A stretch of 64,000 bases of DNA from Sunxiuqinia sp963677175 (GCA_963677175.2 CAXXES010000004.1:1804793-1868792); one strand, 5' to 3'. Positions 36,858 through 45,948 are shown, counted from the stretch's first letter. Notes: generated from the sequence alone by a model not told the origin. Program-made: numbers and translations.

Positions 36858-38354
36858 TCATCTGGAGATTTCCCATCTTCCTCCTTTATCAGGGCCGATA
36901 CGTTTCAATTTACCTTCTCTCTTTAACTTTTCAATTTGTTTTGCTATTGCCCTTCGGGTAATATTGAGCTTATCGGCCATTTCTGTTGTGGTGATAACGC
37001 TATTCTCTTGTACTAACTGAAGAATTTTCTGTGAACTTTTCTGTGAACTTTTCTGTGAACCTTTCTGTGAACTTTTCTGTGAACTTTTCTCACTAGGAAG
37101 TTTCACTGTTTCCCCAGATTCATGAACAATATCTTCAGGGACTGTCAGTTTATACAGTGCATCAAAAACAGTGACCCCAAACATACCAATCTTTTTATAA
37201 TCGAATATTGCTTCAGAATTCCCGTTGTCTGCAAGTTCCTTTTTCACCCTGGCAATTCCCCGGTTAAAGCGGTTTACGTAGCCTAAAACTTTCATGGCTT
37301 CGGCAATGACAGGATTCCGATAATCATTGACATTTGGAAAATTTTCGGGGCGGGCATTCCCATATAACCCACCTGGATTAATAATCTCAATCCGGTCTTT
37401 ATATTGATAAAATTTAATAGGTGCATTCGACTCATAATCCCTGTGCATGACGCTATTCATGAGTAGTTCGCGGATAGCCCATTTGGGGAAATTGAACTGT
37501 TTCTTCTCTTTTAGGGCGGTGACCGGAACAGGCTTTTGCTGAACAATGGCGTATTCAAGAAAAGAGTCCAGTTCTGATAAAATATGAACAAGATTGCCCG
37601 AAAACTTTTTCTCGTTAATGGGATCATCAGCTTCAGTTAAACCATCAAATTTTACGTATTGAATGTATGCTCCGGGAATATATCTTTCGACCTCATTTCC
37701 AAAAAGCAATAAACCAGCGTTGGTTATTGCGCTATAATTTGGACTGAAAAAACGGAGACTAGCCAGTTTTTCTGTCAATTCCCTGTGATCATCGGCAAGC
37801 AGATCATTGTCAATAGCCTGTGGTAAATAATTCTCGGTAAATAGTTTCTGGTTGATGCTATCTGCCCCAAGGCCAAGTGAAGGACGGACATCAAAGGTAC
37901 TGACATTGGAGGCCCTTCGTTCAATCAGGATGCGTTCTTCCATGTCGTTCGCCACAGCTTTACGCGGTCCTACCCGTATCCATGTTTTTCCTTTGTACCT
38001 TACCGGGGGAAAAGGCGAAGGCTGTATCTCTATGACGATGACATCTCCATGTACAAATGAAAATACAGACACAGACATAATTGGTTGGGGCAGGATGTTT
38101 CCGTCAGAACGAAGTCCTCCTAAAGATTGAAGTAAGCGGTCACTGGCTTTCAGTCCGGACAGAGTACCATTATCATATACACCTATAAATAAATAGCCAT
38201 TTTTGGCTTTATTGGATAGGTCATTTGAGAAAGCACATATAGCCTGGGCAAATTTTGAGGTGTCGGTTGTGGAAGTAGTCCGTTCAATCTGTTCCGATTC
38301 CAGGTCAACCAGCATAGCCTGTACTTTTTCCTTGTTTAGCCCTATAACGCTCAT
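36858..38354 (-). CDS. AlbA_2/Schlafen-type ATP-binding protein with SSQK repeat linker
   Basis: A 498-residue protein. Residues 1-130 form the AlbA_2 (divergent AAA-4/Schlafen-like) domain: ESEQIERT, FAQAICAFSNDLSNKAKNGYLFIGV and WIRVGPRKAVA. The middle is a GHKL-like ATPase (AIRELLMNSVMHRDYES, IEIINPGGL). Then comes a linker of five 4-residue units, SSQK with one GSQK (12-bp unit at 37025-37090), and a C-terminal winged helix (TTEMADKLNITRRAIAKQI). Family members are transcription regulators or defence-associated nucleases; no clear choice here. The linker length can change without breaking the frame. Confidence 0.8.
   Translation of the reverse strand: MSVIGLNKEKVQAMLVDLESEQIERTTSTTDTSKFAQAICAFSNDLSNKAKNGYLFIGVYDNGTLSGLKASDRLLQSLGGLRSDGNILPQPIMSVSVFSFVHGDVIVIEIQPSPFPPVRYKGKTWIRVGPRKAVANDMEERILIERRASNVSTFDVRPSLGLGADSINQKLFTENYLPQAIDNDLLADDHRELTEKLASLRFFSPNYSAITNAGLLLFGNEVERYIPGAYIQYVKFDGLTEADDPINEKKFSGNLVHILSELDSFLEYAIVQQKPVPVTALKEKKQFNFPKWAIRELLMNSVMHRDYESNAPIKFYQYKDRIEIINPGGLYGNARPENFPNVNDYRNPVIAEAMKVLGYVNRFNRGIARVKKELADNGNSEAIFDYKKIGMFGVTVFDALYKLTVPEDIVHESGETVKLPSEKSSQKSSQKGSQKSSQKSSQKILQLVQENSVITTTEMADKLNITRRAIAKQIEKLKREGKLKRIGPDKGGRWEISR
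37025..37090 (-). repeat. 12-bp in-frame tandem repeat (SSQK units)
   Basis: About five copies of TTTTCTGTGAAC (plus strand) coding SSQK on the minus strand. One copy differs by a single base. Such arrays gain or lose units by slippage. Confidence 0.8.
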
Positions 38355-38458
38355 TTTTTTGATTTCGGTTTAAAGTTATTGCCTTCAAAGTTAATGATTG
38401 CTTTAATAATGCAGTCTTGATTTTTATTTGAATTGAGATTTTGGCAATTATACATGGT

Positions 38459-38557
38459 TTAAATCCTCCATTCCCAATTTCCGTCAAATTTACCTGCACG
38501 GCAGAAACGGTAATCGTCTGTCCGGAAAGTAAAGTAATCAGGTTTTATTTTGGTCAT
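38459..38557 (-). CDS. Small ORF, TDDYRF family, copy 1
   Basis: 32 codons from ATG 38557 to TAA 38459; recognisable core FRTDDYRFCRAGKFDGNW. The same core is encoded at 41560-41691 and a diverged form at 36791. It ends about 100 bp before the ATP-binding protein gene. Cys and many aromatic residues; no membrane segment. It may be a real small protein, a leader peptide, or the 3' end of a lost gene. Confidence 0.45.
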   Translation of the reverse strand: MTKIKPDYFTFRTDDYRFCRAGKFDGNWEWRI

Positions 38558-38664
38558 GACCATTACATCTGCATTTTGTAATTTGCATTCCCTGATAAAC
38601 GACCAATACCGGGTGAAGACAGTAAATGAAGTGGATAAAAAAAGTTCATGAAAGACAATTCAGG
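38471..38664. repeat. Direct repeat of about 194 bp, copy 1
   Basis: Very similar to 41605-41799 in the same orientation. Each copy holds the 5' half of a minus-strand small ORF and, divergently, the beginning of a plus-strand gene. In this copy the plus-strand gene is cut after about 20 codons (near 38664). Confidence 0.85.
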
Positions 38665-38679
38665 CTCTCACCGCATGAA

Positions 38680-39936
38680 TCACGCCAAAACAATCCGTTC
38701 CAAAGGATACCAATAAGTCTTTTGCACTATTTTACCGGTTATTACCTTGTCATACCCCAGGTTCATAAAATCGATGATCTGATCTTCCTTTGGGAAGAAC
38801 CGGTGGCAATAACGGGGAAAAATATACTGAGGAACGATCCCGATAGAATCATTCCCGGTAACCATATGTAAGATTTCTTCTGCGTCTGACAGTTCAAAAG
38901 GGATGTTGTTGTCATAAAGTGCAACTGCCATCTTTAAAGTTTCTTCCACCCGGACAATACTTGAACCCGTCAGTCGGACTTTCCATTTGTCCTGCACGTC
39001 TGAAATATAAAGCGAGATATGGGTTGAATTTCCTCCCCTGCATATTTCCCAGGGATGACCGCCCAACCAGGCCGAACTGTGGTACCATTCCTGAAAAGCC
39101 AACGGCGATTCTTCGGTAAGCTCTCTTAAACCGCCATCCCTGCCATCGGCCATTTGCAGGTACTTTTCCTTTGGCGTCAATTGAACCTGTGAATTTTTGA
39201 AATAGCCGTTGGCATCGTAGCAGATTTCACAAATCTTGAAAAATTCACCGGCAGCCATTTTCTCTACCAAAAGAATATCGTGATTTTTCGTTTTCTCAAC
39301 AACTATTTTAAGCTTATCAATGCTTTCATCGCTTAAATCCTTATCCGGACGAATGGCTTCATCACCCTGTACCTCCCAATAATCTTTCCTTTTTATCCGA
39401 CCGAACCGCTTCGACCAGGACAGATTTTGCTGAATATACCGATTGTAGGCAGCTTCATCTTTTTTCAGTTTACCTGTTTCGCTGACCACTTTTCTGAGAA
39501 GCCAATCAGCAAACCGGTCAAGATAACCGGGATCAAAAGCGGGATCTTTTGCCGGTGGTTCATCCTCCCTGATCGAAACAATGAGCTTTTCGCCTAAATG
39601 GAAAAACAACTCGTTTTGATATTTGGCAGTGTCAAACCTGTACCAGATGGTTTCTTCCAGGTAATAATCTTTCCAAAGTTGTTCAAACTCTTCGAAGGTT
39701 TCCACCTCACCGCTTTCCTTATATTCGTCATAATCGCCAAAAGCAGAGATTGGTCCTCGCGAGATTTCAAACCAGGTATGCCTGTTTTCATCGTTCTCTC
39801 CCGGTTTTATGCAACTGAAAATTTTATATACCTCCTTCAATTTCAGATACGAATCATTTGAAACGTGACTACTTTCAAAATGAGCATGTTCGATCATCGC
39901 ATTTATTTCAGGCACAAAAAGTTCAGTTGCATCCAT
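38680..39936 (-). CDS. Hypothetical protein
   Basis: A 418-residue soluble protein without signal peptide or membrane segment. Composition is acidic and rich in Trp/Tyr (WSKRFGRIKRKDYWEVQGDE, EWYHSSAWLGGHPWEICRGG). The segment GGHPWEICRGGNSTHISLYI could be an active or ligand-binding site, but I know no family for it. It starts 10-20 bp from the SEC-C segment, co-oriented with the TPR protein gene, so both may belong to one operon. Confidence 0.7.
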   Translation of the reverse strand: MDATELFVPEINAMIEHAHFESSHVSNDSYLKLKEVYKIFSCIKPGENDENRHTWFEISRGPISAFGDYDEYKESGEVETFEEFEQLWKDYYLEETIWYRFDTAKYQNELFFHLGEKLIVSIREDEPPAKDPAFDPGYLDRFADWLLRKVVSETGKLKKDEAAYNRYIQQNLSWSKRFGRIKRKDYWEVQGDEAIRPDKDLSDESIDKLKIVVEKTKNHDILLVEKMAAGEFFKICEICYDANGYFKNSQVQLTPKEKYLQMADGRDGGLRELTEESPLAFQEWYHSSAWLGGHPWEICRGGNSTHISLYISDVQDKWKVRLTGSSIVRVEETLKMAVALYDNNIPFELSDAEEILHMVTGNDSIGIVPQYIFPRYCHRFFPKEDQIIDFMNLGYDKVITGKIVQKTYWYPLERIVLA

Positions 39937-39951
39937 CGGTAATGAAATTTA

Positions 39952-40105
39952 TTTATTCATGCAGCATTTTTTGTATTTCTTCCCACTGCCGCACGGACAT
40001 GGATCATTCCTTCCTGTCTTTGGTGTGGGGGCAACAGGTTTTGGTGTTGCCCGGATCGGCTCATCATAACGAGGAAATACGGTTTCTTTACTGTTTTTCG
40101 AAGAT
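39952..40105 (-). pseudogene. SEC-C zinc motif detached by a frameshift
   Basis: Directly downstream of the TPR gene, one frame away, the minus strand encodes about 50 residues ending GRNDPCPCGSGKKYKKCC, the SEC-C zinc-binding motif. A SEC-C tail is common on TPR-type proteins of this kind. Loss of one base in GTTTAAATC around 40106 would join the two frames (EELTV into KSSKNSKETV). The motif itself shows no damage. Confidence 0.65.
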
Positions 40106-41563
40106 TTAAACCGTTAATTCCTCATATTTTTCAAATATCGGGGTAAATTCTTTTTTGTGTTCATATTCCGGTTTCCGGTCAATGTCCTTTTTTATGTCTT
40201 CAAATGAACCTGCGATTCCCTCTGTAACATATCCGGATTCATAAAGTTGTTCAATTTTGTCCATCAGTTCAACGCCCTGCAATTCTACTGCTTCCCAAAC
40301 AAGGAATCCGTTGAAGTCGCTGTCTATTATTCCTGAATCAGGATTTGCACTGATAACGGTGCCCATAACGGCGTCAAACCACCCGATCACTTCTTTCCTT
40401 CGTTCCGGGTAATGAAGTGCAAGTTGAGATACCGAACCAACCACTTCGCCGCGCGCATAAGTGTCAATATCCGGCGTTAATACAAAATCCTGCAACTTAT
40501 CGAGTTGATTTTTGCCGGTTTTCAGAAGCGTTTCCCAAAAATCCTCTGTTAACAGGTCGAAGTACCAGAATTGAAGAAAATCACTGTCCTGCCTGAAAGT
40601 TTTCAGGATCGCGTCCAGAACCTCATCAGCTTCCAGTTCGCCCAGAAGGTAAACAGCATGGCAGGCAAAAAAACATTCTTCTTCTTTTAGTTTCCCCGCT
40701 TCCTCCAATTCCCAGAAATATTCGTAGCGCAAGATGATGTCTTTCAGGATGGTTACCAAATCTTCGACCAGGGTTTTTCGGGGTAACGAAAGGATTGTTT
40801 CCAGTTTTTCCTTTTCTATGTTCGTATCATACTGATATAACCATTCTGTTTCGGGATGGTTAAAAACTGGTTTTTCGGTGGTTTGCAAGGATTGATAATT
40901 TCCTTTGGCTCTCACTTTTATTTTCGTCTTTTCTTCATCCTCAAATCGCTTGAATCCCGCTTCCAGCCTTTTAGGCATCAGATGGCGCCTTGCAGATTCG
41001 GTATCGGGATGTTCCGGTGCAATTTCTTCCAGAATCTGCAATCTTGTTTCTGCCTGCTCCAAATCGCCGATAGCTGCAAAATACATGATTGCCAGCTTAA
41101 AAAAGCCGGTTACTTCCGCCAGGTGAAACAGGTCGCGGTCGGGATACAGGCTTTTTAGTTCCATATCCTTTCCCAATATTCCGGGCACCATTTTGGGTTT
41201 GCCATCGTCGATCATCTGATGGGCTTTGTTTAACAGGCCAAAAAGATAGTGGGGATGTTCTTTTAAAATCCATTCGTTTACTTCAGTTCCTTTTTTAAAG
41301 TTGCCCGATGACGTATAAGCCGCAGACAGGTAGTTTTTCAATTGCGGGTTTTTTGGATGGCGTTCAATCAAGTGGAGCAGTTTACTAATGACCACTTTAT
41401 CCTTTTTCTGTATTTTGGGGTACAACTTTTCCAATTCCCATTTCAGCGATGGGGTAATATGATCCTGAATGTTGTGAAATGTAGAATCGGTCGTTATCTT
41501 ATAACCGGATCTTTCGAATTCTTCGTACATCTTTTTTAACTTTTTATTTCGAATCACGCTCAT
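40106..41563 (-). CDS. TPR/helical-repeat protein, probably missing its SEC-C tail
   Basis: About 485 residues from ATG 41563 (MSVIRNKKLK). TPR-like pairs are visible in NPQLKNYLSAAYTSSGNFKKG and PHYLFGLLNKAHQMIDDGKP, further helices in GFFKLAIMYFAAIGDLEQAE. The second half is a HEAT-like region (CHAVYLLGELEADEVLDAIL). The start overlaps the stop of the small ORF at 41560 (ATGA). The stop at 40106 precedes an out-of-frame SEC-C motif. Likely a protein-interaction scaffold; substrate unknown. Confidence 0.7.
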   Translation of the reverse strand: MSVIRNKKLKKMYEEFERSGYKITTDSTFHNIQDHITPSLKWELEKLYPKIQKKDKVVISKLLHLIERHPKNPQLKNYLSAAYTSSGNFKKGTEVNEWILKEHPHYLFGLLNKAHQMIDDGKPKMVPGILGKDMELKSLYPDRDLFHLAEVTGFFKLAIMYFAAIGDLEQAETRLQILEEIAPEHPDTESARRHLMPKRLEAGFKRFEDEEKTKIKVRAKGNYQSLQTTEKPVFNHPETEWLYQYDTNIEKEKLETILSLPRKTLVEDLVTILKDIILRYEYFWELEEAGKLKEEECFFACHAVYLLGELEADEVLDAILKTFRQDSDFLQFWYFDLLTEDFWETLLKTGKNQLDKLQDFVLTPDIDTYARGEVVGSVSQLALHYPERRKEVIGWFDAVMGTVISANPDSGIIDSDFNGFLVWEAVELQGVELMDKIEQLYESGYVTEGIAGSFEDIKKDIDRKPEYEHKKEFTPIFEKYEELTV

Positions 41564-41691
41564 TTTTGAGATTTCAAACTTAAAAACTTTTTGGGAGATG
41601 CCCGTTCCCAATTCCCGTCAAATTTACCTGCACGGCAGAAACGGTAATCGTCTGTCCGGAAAGTAAAGTAATCAGGTTTTATTTTGGTCAT
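41560..41691 (-). CDS. Small ORF, TDDYRF family, copy 2, coupled to the TPR gene
   Basis: 43 codons from ATG 41691 (a second in-frame ATG lies two codons upstream). It shares FRTDDYRFCRAGKFDGNW with the ORF at 38459, then diverges to a Lys-rich end. Its TGA overlaps the ATG of the TPR gene (ATGA), the arrangement of translational coupling, which favours real translation. Confidence 0.5.
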   Translation of the reverse strand: MTKIKPDYFTFRTDDYRFCRAGKFDGNWERASPKKFLSLKSQK

Positions 41692-41799
41692 GGTCATTAC
41701 ATCTGCATTTTGTAATTTGCATTCCCGGATAAATAACCAATACCGGATGAAGACAATAAAAGAAATGGATAAAAAAGAAGTTTTCATGAAACAATTCAG
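41605..41799. repeat. Direct repeat of about 194 bp, copy 2
   Basis: Pairs with 38471-38664. A shorter third similarity is at 36737-36785. The copies bracket the 418-residue and TPR genes, so recombination between them could remove or duplicate that block. Confidence 0.85.
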
Positions 41800-42241
41800 A
41801 TTACCGCGAAAGATAAAAAAATCGCTTAAAAAAGGTTTATGGCTGTATCCCCCGGATGAAAAAGGAAACTCCCTGATGGCCAGTCCTGCCAAATCCCAGG
41901 AAGATTTTATGGCTGTGAAAAAGCGTATTGCAAGGAATCTTTTCGACGTGAAAGAATCAAAATTAAGAAGGACGAAACTACAGAAACAACTTGACAAAGA
42001 AGTCATTGTCCCCGACGAGGAGCTAAGAAATTATGTGGATGAAATTCTCAGGGAAGATCTCCGGAATTCGTCGTATAATAAATTAATAGAGGCAAAGAAT
42101 AACCCGAAAGCCACTGTAGCTTATTACAATTTCGTCAATGCATACCATCTGTGCAAACAGGGAGATGATTCATTTGGCAATATCTGCTGCCTGCCCGTTG
42201 ACAAAGCAAAGAAATTACTAAACAACAGGAAGAAATTATAG
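41765..42241 (+). CDS. Hypothetical basic protein
   Basis: About 158 residues from ATG 41765 (MDKKEVFMKQF); ATG 41747 is an alternative. Strongly basic at the start (RLPRKIKKSLKKGLWLYP) and rich in Lys/Glu later, with EELRNYVDEILREDLRNSSYN. No family recognised. Its promoter region is the 194-bp repeat, and the other repeat copy carries a truncated start of a related gene (38626 on). First of three closely spaced plus-strand genes. Confidence 0.6.
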   Translation: MDKKEVFMKQFRLPRKIKKSLKKGLWLYPPDEKGNSLMASPAKSQEDFMAVKKRIARNLFDVKESKLRRTKLQKQLDKEVIVPDEELRNYVDEILREDLRNSSYNKLIEAKNNPKATVAYYNFVNAYHLCKQGDDSFGNICCLPVDKAKKLLNNRKKL

Positions 42242-42286
42242 CGCAGCAGGTTTGGTAAATGCAAACTTGAAAAACATACTCTGAAC

Positions 42287-42721
42287 ATGAAACTCACAGA
42301 AGAACAAATAGAGGAAATTGCCGACAACCTGGATTGCGGGATGAGATGTTTTTACAACCTTAAAACGGGCGGGATTAAGACATTGCTCAATTTTGACAGC
42401 TGGATTGGCACTGACGAGGAACCCTGGGAAGAAGAAGCAAAGGAGATTGATGAAAATTGGGACGATTATTTTGAATTTGAAGGATTTGAGACCCATGAAT
42501 CTTTTCGGATAATGGCTGATTTTGCAGAGCGTATTGATGACCCGAAACTACAGGGTCAATTGATAAATGCGTTAAACAGGCCAAAACCGTTTAGGAACTT
42601 TAAATGGCAAATTGATAATTCCGGAGAGTACAGGCAACAATGGTTTGATTATAAAAAAATGCGCTACATCCAGTGGGTTAAAGAGCAAATTGATTTAAAC
42701 GGGAAGGATTTTAATGAATAA
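42287..42721 (+). CDS. UPF0158 family protein
   Basis: A 144-residue acidic protein with the UPF0158 pattern: LTEEQIEEIADNLDCGMRCF at the start, FEGFETHESFRIMADFAERI in the middle and RPFRNFKWQI-like NRPKPFRNFKWQID with WFDYKKMRYIQWV at the end. Function of the family is unknown. The last 8 bp overlap the next gene. Confidence 0.75.
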   Translation: MKLTEEQIEEIADNLDCGMRCFYNLKTGGIKTLLNFDSWIGTDEEPWEEEAKEIDENWDDYFEFEGFETHESFRIMADFAERIDDPKLQGQLINALNRPKPFRNFKWQIDNSGEYRQQWFDYKKMRYIQWVKEQIDLNGKDFNE

Positions 42722-43109
42722 CGTGGATTTAGAAAAAGAGGTTAAAAGACTGGTACATTCAAATTGTTACGAGAAAGGATATGTTTGTGCGGTAGATATG
42801 CTTTTGCAACTGGGCTATCTTACCAAAGATGATTATGAATCCTGGCGGTTTGGACGTGTTGACTACCTTGAGAAAGTATGCAAAACCAACTTGGGGAAGC
42901 TGAGTTTCATTAACAAGCTGATCGGAAAGTACTCGGGCGAGTTGGCTTTAAAAAGTTCCTGGACTGCCTACAACCAATTCGGTAAAGGGATAAAACGCCG
43001 GTTGCGGTTTAGTAAATCAGGGGATAAAACAATTGAGGATAAATATGCTACTCATTATATTGATACAAAAAGGATTAATGAATTAGAAGAGATGAAAGCA
43101 AGCTTATAA
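42714..43109 (+). CDS. Hypothetical protein
   Basis: A 131-residue protein overlapping the UPF0158 gene by 8 bp. Contains GYLTKDDYESWRFGRVDYLEKVCKTNLGKL, a pattern I have seen in uncharacterised bacterial proteins that occur near phage- or stress-related genes. Basic C-terminal half. No function assigned. Confidence 0.65.
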   Translation: MNNVDLEKEVKRLVHSNCYEKGYVCAVDMLLQLGYLTKDDYESWRFGRVDYLEKVCKTNLGKLSFINKLIGKYSGELALKSSWTAYNQFGKGIKRRLRFSKSGDKTIEDKYATHYIDTKRINELEEMKASL

Positions 43110-43379
43110 TTACGTTTTGTCAATCATACATACAGACAATGACCAGTTGTTGATATTTAGAAGTCATATCAAGGTGAAACATGTAATATTTTAGAATCCG
43201 GATTCCGTTATCTCTTTAAAAATATTGCGATATTGGTACTGTGAGTACAAATAATGAAATAAAAATAAAGAACTTCCGGATTCCTTCTTTTTGGTCATGA
43301 AATTTTTGTAACAGATTAAATTCAAATTTGCTTGGAAAATATAAAAACTCATTCTATTTTTACATCAAATTATGTCACA

Positions 43380-43412
43380 TGGGGTAATTATTGTCCCACA
43401 TGTTAATACTAG
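43380..43412. promoter_or_regulatory. Possible AbiE operator
   Basis: Imperfect inverted repeat CACATGGGG-n10-CCCACATG just upstream of the abiEi start. AbiEi antitoxins repress their own promoter by binding inverted repeats of this kind. The 43110-43390 gap otherwise has only a repeated TCCGGATTCC motif (near 43200 and 43275). Confidence 0.4.
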
Positions 43413-43417
43413 ATGTA

Positions 43418-44215
43418 ATGCCAAGAACCTATCATTCAGTAAATATTAACAGGGACCAACAAGAATTCTTGAGGCTCATGGATGATCACGAAATTGAAAT
43501 ATTCACTATCTCGGAAATTGAGGAGATACTGAATTTCAGGTTTGATGATTTGAATGCTGTCCTTGAAAACCTTGAAAAAAAAGGCTTTTTGTCCCGCATC
43601 GAAAAGGGGAAATATTGTCGTGCCAACTTCCGCGATGAAAAGGTGATTGGTTGTTTTATCTCAGGGGACGGAGCTATTGCTTATTGGTCTGCTCTTAATT
43701 ATCACGGGCTCACTGAACAGTTCCCTAATATCCTGTTCATCCAGACCTCAAAAATGAAAAGGGACAAGGATATATTTGGCACTACTTATAAGTTCGTCAA
43801 AACAATTCCCCAAAAAATGACCGGCATAATACAGGAAGGCTACGGGTCGCGGACATACCGGATTACCGATGTAGAGAAAACCATAGTAGATTGTTTTGAC
43901 TATCCGCAATACTCCGGCGGATATGCTGAATTGATCAGGGGGTTCAATCAGACCCGGCTCGATAGTGACAAAATGATTACATATTGTGATGCAATAAGTA
44001 ACCTGGCTGTCACAAAGAGAATGGGATTTCTCGCAGAATTGCTAAAAAAGGATGATTTAAAACCATTTGTTGTTTATGCCAAAGGAAAAATCAATTTGCG
44101 ATACAATGTATTTGACCCATTAGGAATTGAGAAAGGTGAATTTGTGAATGAATGGCGGTTACGTTTAAACATAACCAGGGAAGAAATATTAGATATTTGT
44201 AACAAACAGTACTGA
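43418..44215 (+). CDS. abiEi: Type IV antitoxin AbiEi
   Basis: About 265 residues from ATG 43418 (MPRTYHSVN); earlier starts are TTG 43391 and ATG 43400. N-terminal winged helix (FTISEIEEILNFRFDDLNAVL then GFLSRIEKGKY), then the AbiEi domain with GDGAIAYWSALNYHGL and YRITDVEKTIVDCFD. AbiEi represses its promoter and protects cells from AbiEii. It is followed three bases later by the toxin gene. The pair is a known phage-abortive and mobile-element maintenance system. Confidence 0.9.
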   Translation: MPRTYHSVNINRDQQEFLRLMDDHEIEIFTISEIEEILNFRFDDLNAVLENLEKKGFLSRIEKGKYCRANFRDEKVIGCFISGDGAIAYWSALNYHGLTEQFPNILFIQTSKMKRDKDIFGTTYKFVKTIPQKMTGIIQEGYGSRTYRITDVEKTIVDCFDYPQYSGGYAELIRGFNQTRLDSDKMITYCDAISNLAVTKRMGFLAELLKKDDLKPFVVYAKGKINLRYNVFDPLGIEKGEFVNEWRLRLNITREEILDICNKQY

Positions 44216-44218
44216 GAG

Positions 44219-45082
44219 ATGATATTACAGAAGGAAATAATTACTTTGGCAGCAAAGCACGGAGTTGTAAAATCCACGATTGACAAAGATTGGGCTTTAG
44301 GGCATTTTCTCGATGCCATCTATTCGGTAGGGGAAATACGGGAAAATCTCATTTTCAAAGGCGGTACCTGTTTGCGAAAATGTTATATCCCGGATTACAG
44401 GTTTTCTGAGGATCTTGACTTCACGTCTAATAATCAGAATTTTAAGCTGAAGGAGAGCCACCTTGCTGAAATTACTTCACTTTTGTTCCAACGGGTTGGG
44501 ATGTTGACCCATATTGAGTCTTTGAAAGACCTGAGATATAGTGACCAGTTAGTGGGATATGAAGCTATTGTGAAATTCTGGGGAGCCGATCACCCCAGAA
44601 ATGAGACGCCACCTCCCCCGCAACGCTGGCAAACAAAAATCAAGATGGAGATTATTCTTTACGAATCATTGTTGTTTGACATCCAGCATAATGATTTGGT
44701 TCATGGATATTCTGACACGCTTACAGAAAACGCGAAGAGAATTCCGTGTTACTCAATCGAGGAGGTGTTATCGGAAAAAATGCGTGCCTTGGTACAGCGT
44801 TCTTATACCGCCCCACGTGATTTATATGACTTATGGTATTTATCCCGGCATTATAAAGATGTAGACCTGAAAAATCTGAAAAAGGCATTCTTGAAAAAGA
44901 TGGAATTTAAGGGACATACCTTTTCCGGCATTAGTCAATTGCTAAATCCGGAAAATGACAAACCGTTAAAAACTGCATGGAAAAACAGCCTGGGACACCA
45001 GATATCAGGGGAACTGCCAGAATATGAATCCGTAAAGCAGGTATTGAAAGATTGGTTCTACGCATTTCTAGTCAATGAGTAA
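44219..45082 (+). CDS. abiEii: Type IV toxin AbiEii, nucleotidyltransferase
   Basis: A 287-residue nucleotidyltransferase-like toxin with FKGGTCLRKCY and FSEDLDFT (the GS-like and DxD metal-binding motifs), then KMEIILYESLLF and PRDLYDLWYLSRH typical of AbiEii/MNT family members. Family members transfer nucleotides to tRNA or other targets and stop growth. No defects seen. Three bases separate it from the antitoxin stop. Confidence 0.9.
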   Translation: MILQKEIITLAAKHGVVKSTIDKDWALGHFLDAIYSVGEIRENLIFKGGTCLRKCYIPDYRFSEDLDFTSNNQNFKLKESHLAEITSLLFQRVGMLTHIESLKDLRYSDQLVGYEAIVKFWGADHPRNETPPPPQRWQTKIKMEIILYESLLFDIQHNDLVHGYSDTLTENAKRIPCYSIEEVLSEKMRALVQRSYTAPRDLYDLWYLSRHYKDVDLKNLKKAFLKKMEFKGHTFSGISQLLNPENDKPLKTAWKNSLGHQISGELPEYESVKQVLKDWFYAFLVNE

Positions 45083-45471
45083 TTTAGCAATATGTCAAGG
45101 TATTAAGAATCCTTCAAGACCAGTAAGAATTTGCACCCAACTTTCAACTTAACTTATTTTTTTTAATCTTCTTTGTTTAAGGGGTTATTTGGAGTGCTTC
45201 TTATACTCAAATTTCCGACAAAGGTATTAATCGCTTCCCGGAACGGTAAAGGGGAACTCGCTTTTCGTGGCTCGTTTCCTTCGGATGCGTTCAGTTTTTT
45301 GCTTTGTTCATTGTCAATGAACAGGTTAATTCAGAGAACAAAGAGGTTCGCAAAAACTGACATGCACCCCGTTGACCTGATCCGGGACAGCTCAATGTGT
45401 CACGCCAAAAATTTAAGTTTAACGGCGTGCCAGATGCTATTATAAGTCCGCAGGGCAAGCGGCGATCTATT
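45083..45471 (+). other. Intergenic stretch without a supported gene
   Basis: About 390 bp. The open frame at 45173 has no recognisable protein and poor codon usage. A segment rich in short inverted repeats lies around 45240-45360. Base composition is more mixed than in the neighbours. No promoter box with a good match was found. Confidence 0.5.
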
Positions 45472-45906
45472 ATGAATGATATCAAGAATTTAAAACCAAT
45501 TTCAGTTTACTCTACAAAACAGGCCGTTGATGATGGTTTTCTGATTCAAGTTGATCAAAAGATTTCCAAGGAAGCTGGGATTCGTCATCCGGTTTACCTA
45601 ACCCGTTCAGTTTGGGATAAATATGTTGAAATTCCTAAAGGGATGAAAGTTTATCAGAACCAGGAGGGCCGGTTGTGGGATGTACTGTTCATGTTTGCCT
45701 ATTTCGCCCGGAAGGAATCTTCTTCCCACTTGCTGTTTAAGCTATTGGTCCAACTGCCAGATACCGGTGATTGGGAGCAGAACGAAAAAGTAACGGACAG
45801 GTCGAACCGGCTGTTGCGGGAAGTCACTCTCAAAGCCTTGATAACAGCCCGCGATTTTGATGATCCATCGCCTGCGATTTTCATTATGAAACCATCTGAA
45901 GATTGA
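45472..45906 (+). CDS. DUF6573-like protein
   Basis: About 144 residues from ATG 45472 (MNDIKNLKP). Shows SVYSTKQAVDDGFLIQVDQK, HPVYLTRSVWDKYVEIP and LWDVLFMFAYFARK, the pattern of DUF6573 proteins found on phages, plasmids and integrated elements. The domain is usually of unknown function. Next gene is 42 bp downstream. Confidence 0.65.
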   Translation: MNDIKNLKPISVYSTKQAVDDGFLIQVDQKISKEAGIRHPVYLTRSVWDKYVEIPKGMKVYQNQEGRLWDVLFMFAYFARKESSSHLLFKLLVQLPDTGDWEQNEKVTDRSNRLLREVTLKALITARDFDDPSPAIFIMKPSED

Positions 45907-45948
45907 CCAATGCTGATGATTATTGTCAGAATAAAATGATAGGAGGTA

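Noticed and set aside
37025..37090. 12-bp repeats considered as CRISPR or binding sites
   Set aside because: They are in frame inside a protein, contiguous, and encode a regular SSQK linker.
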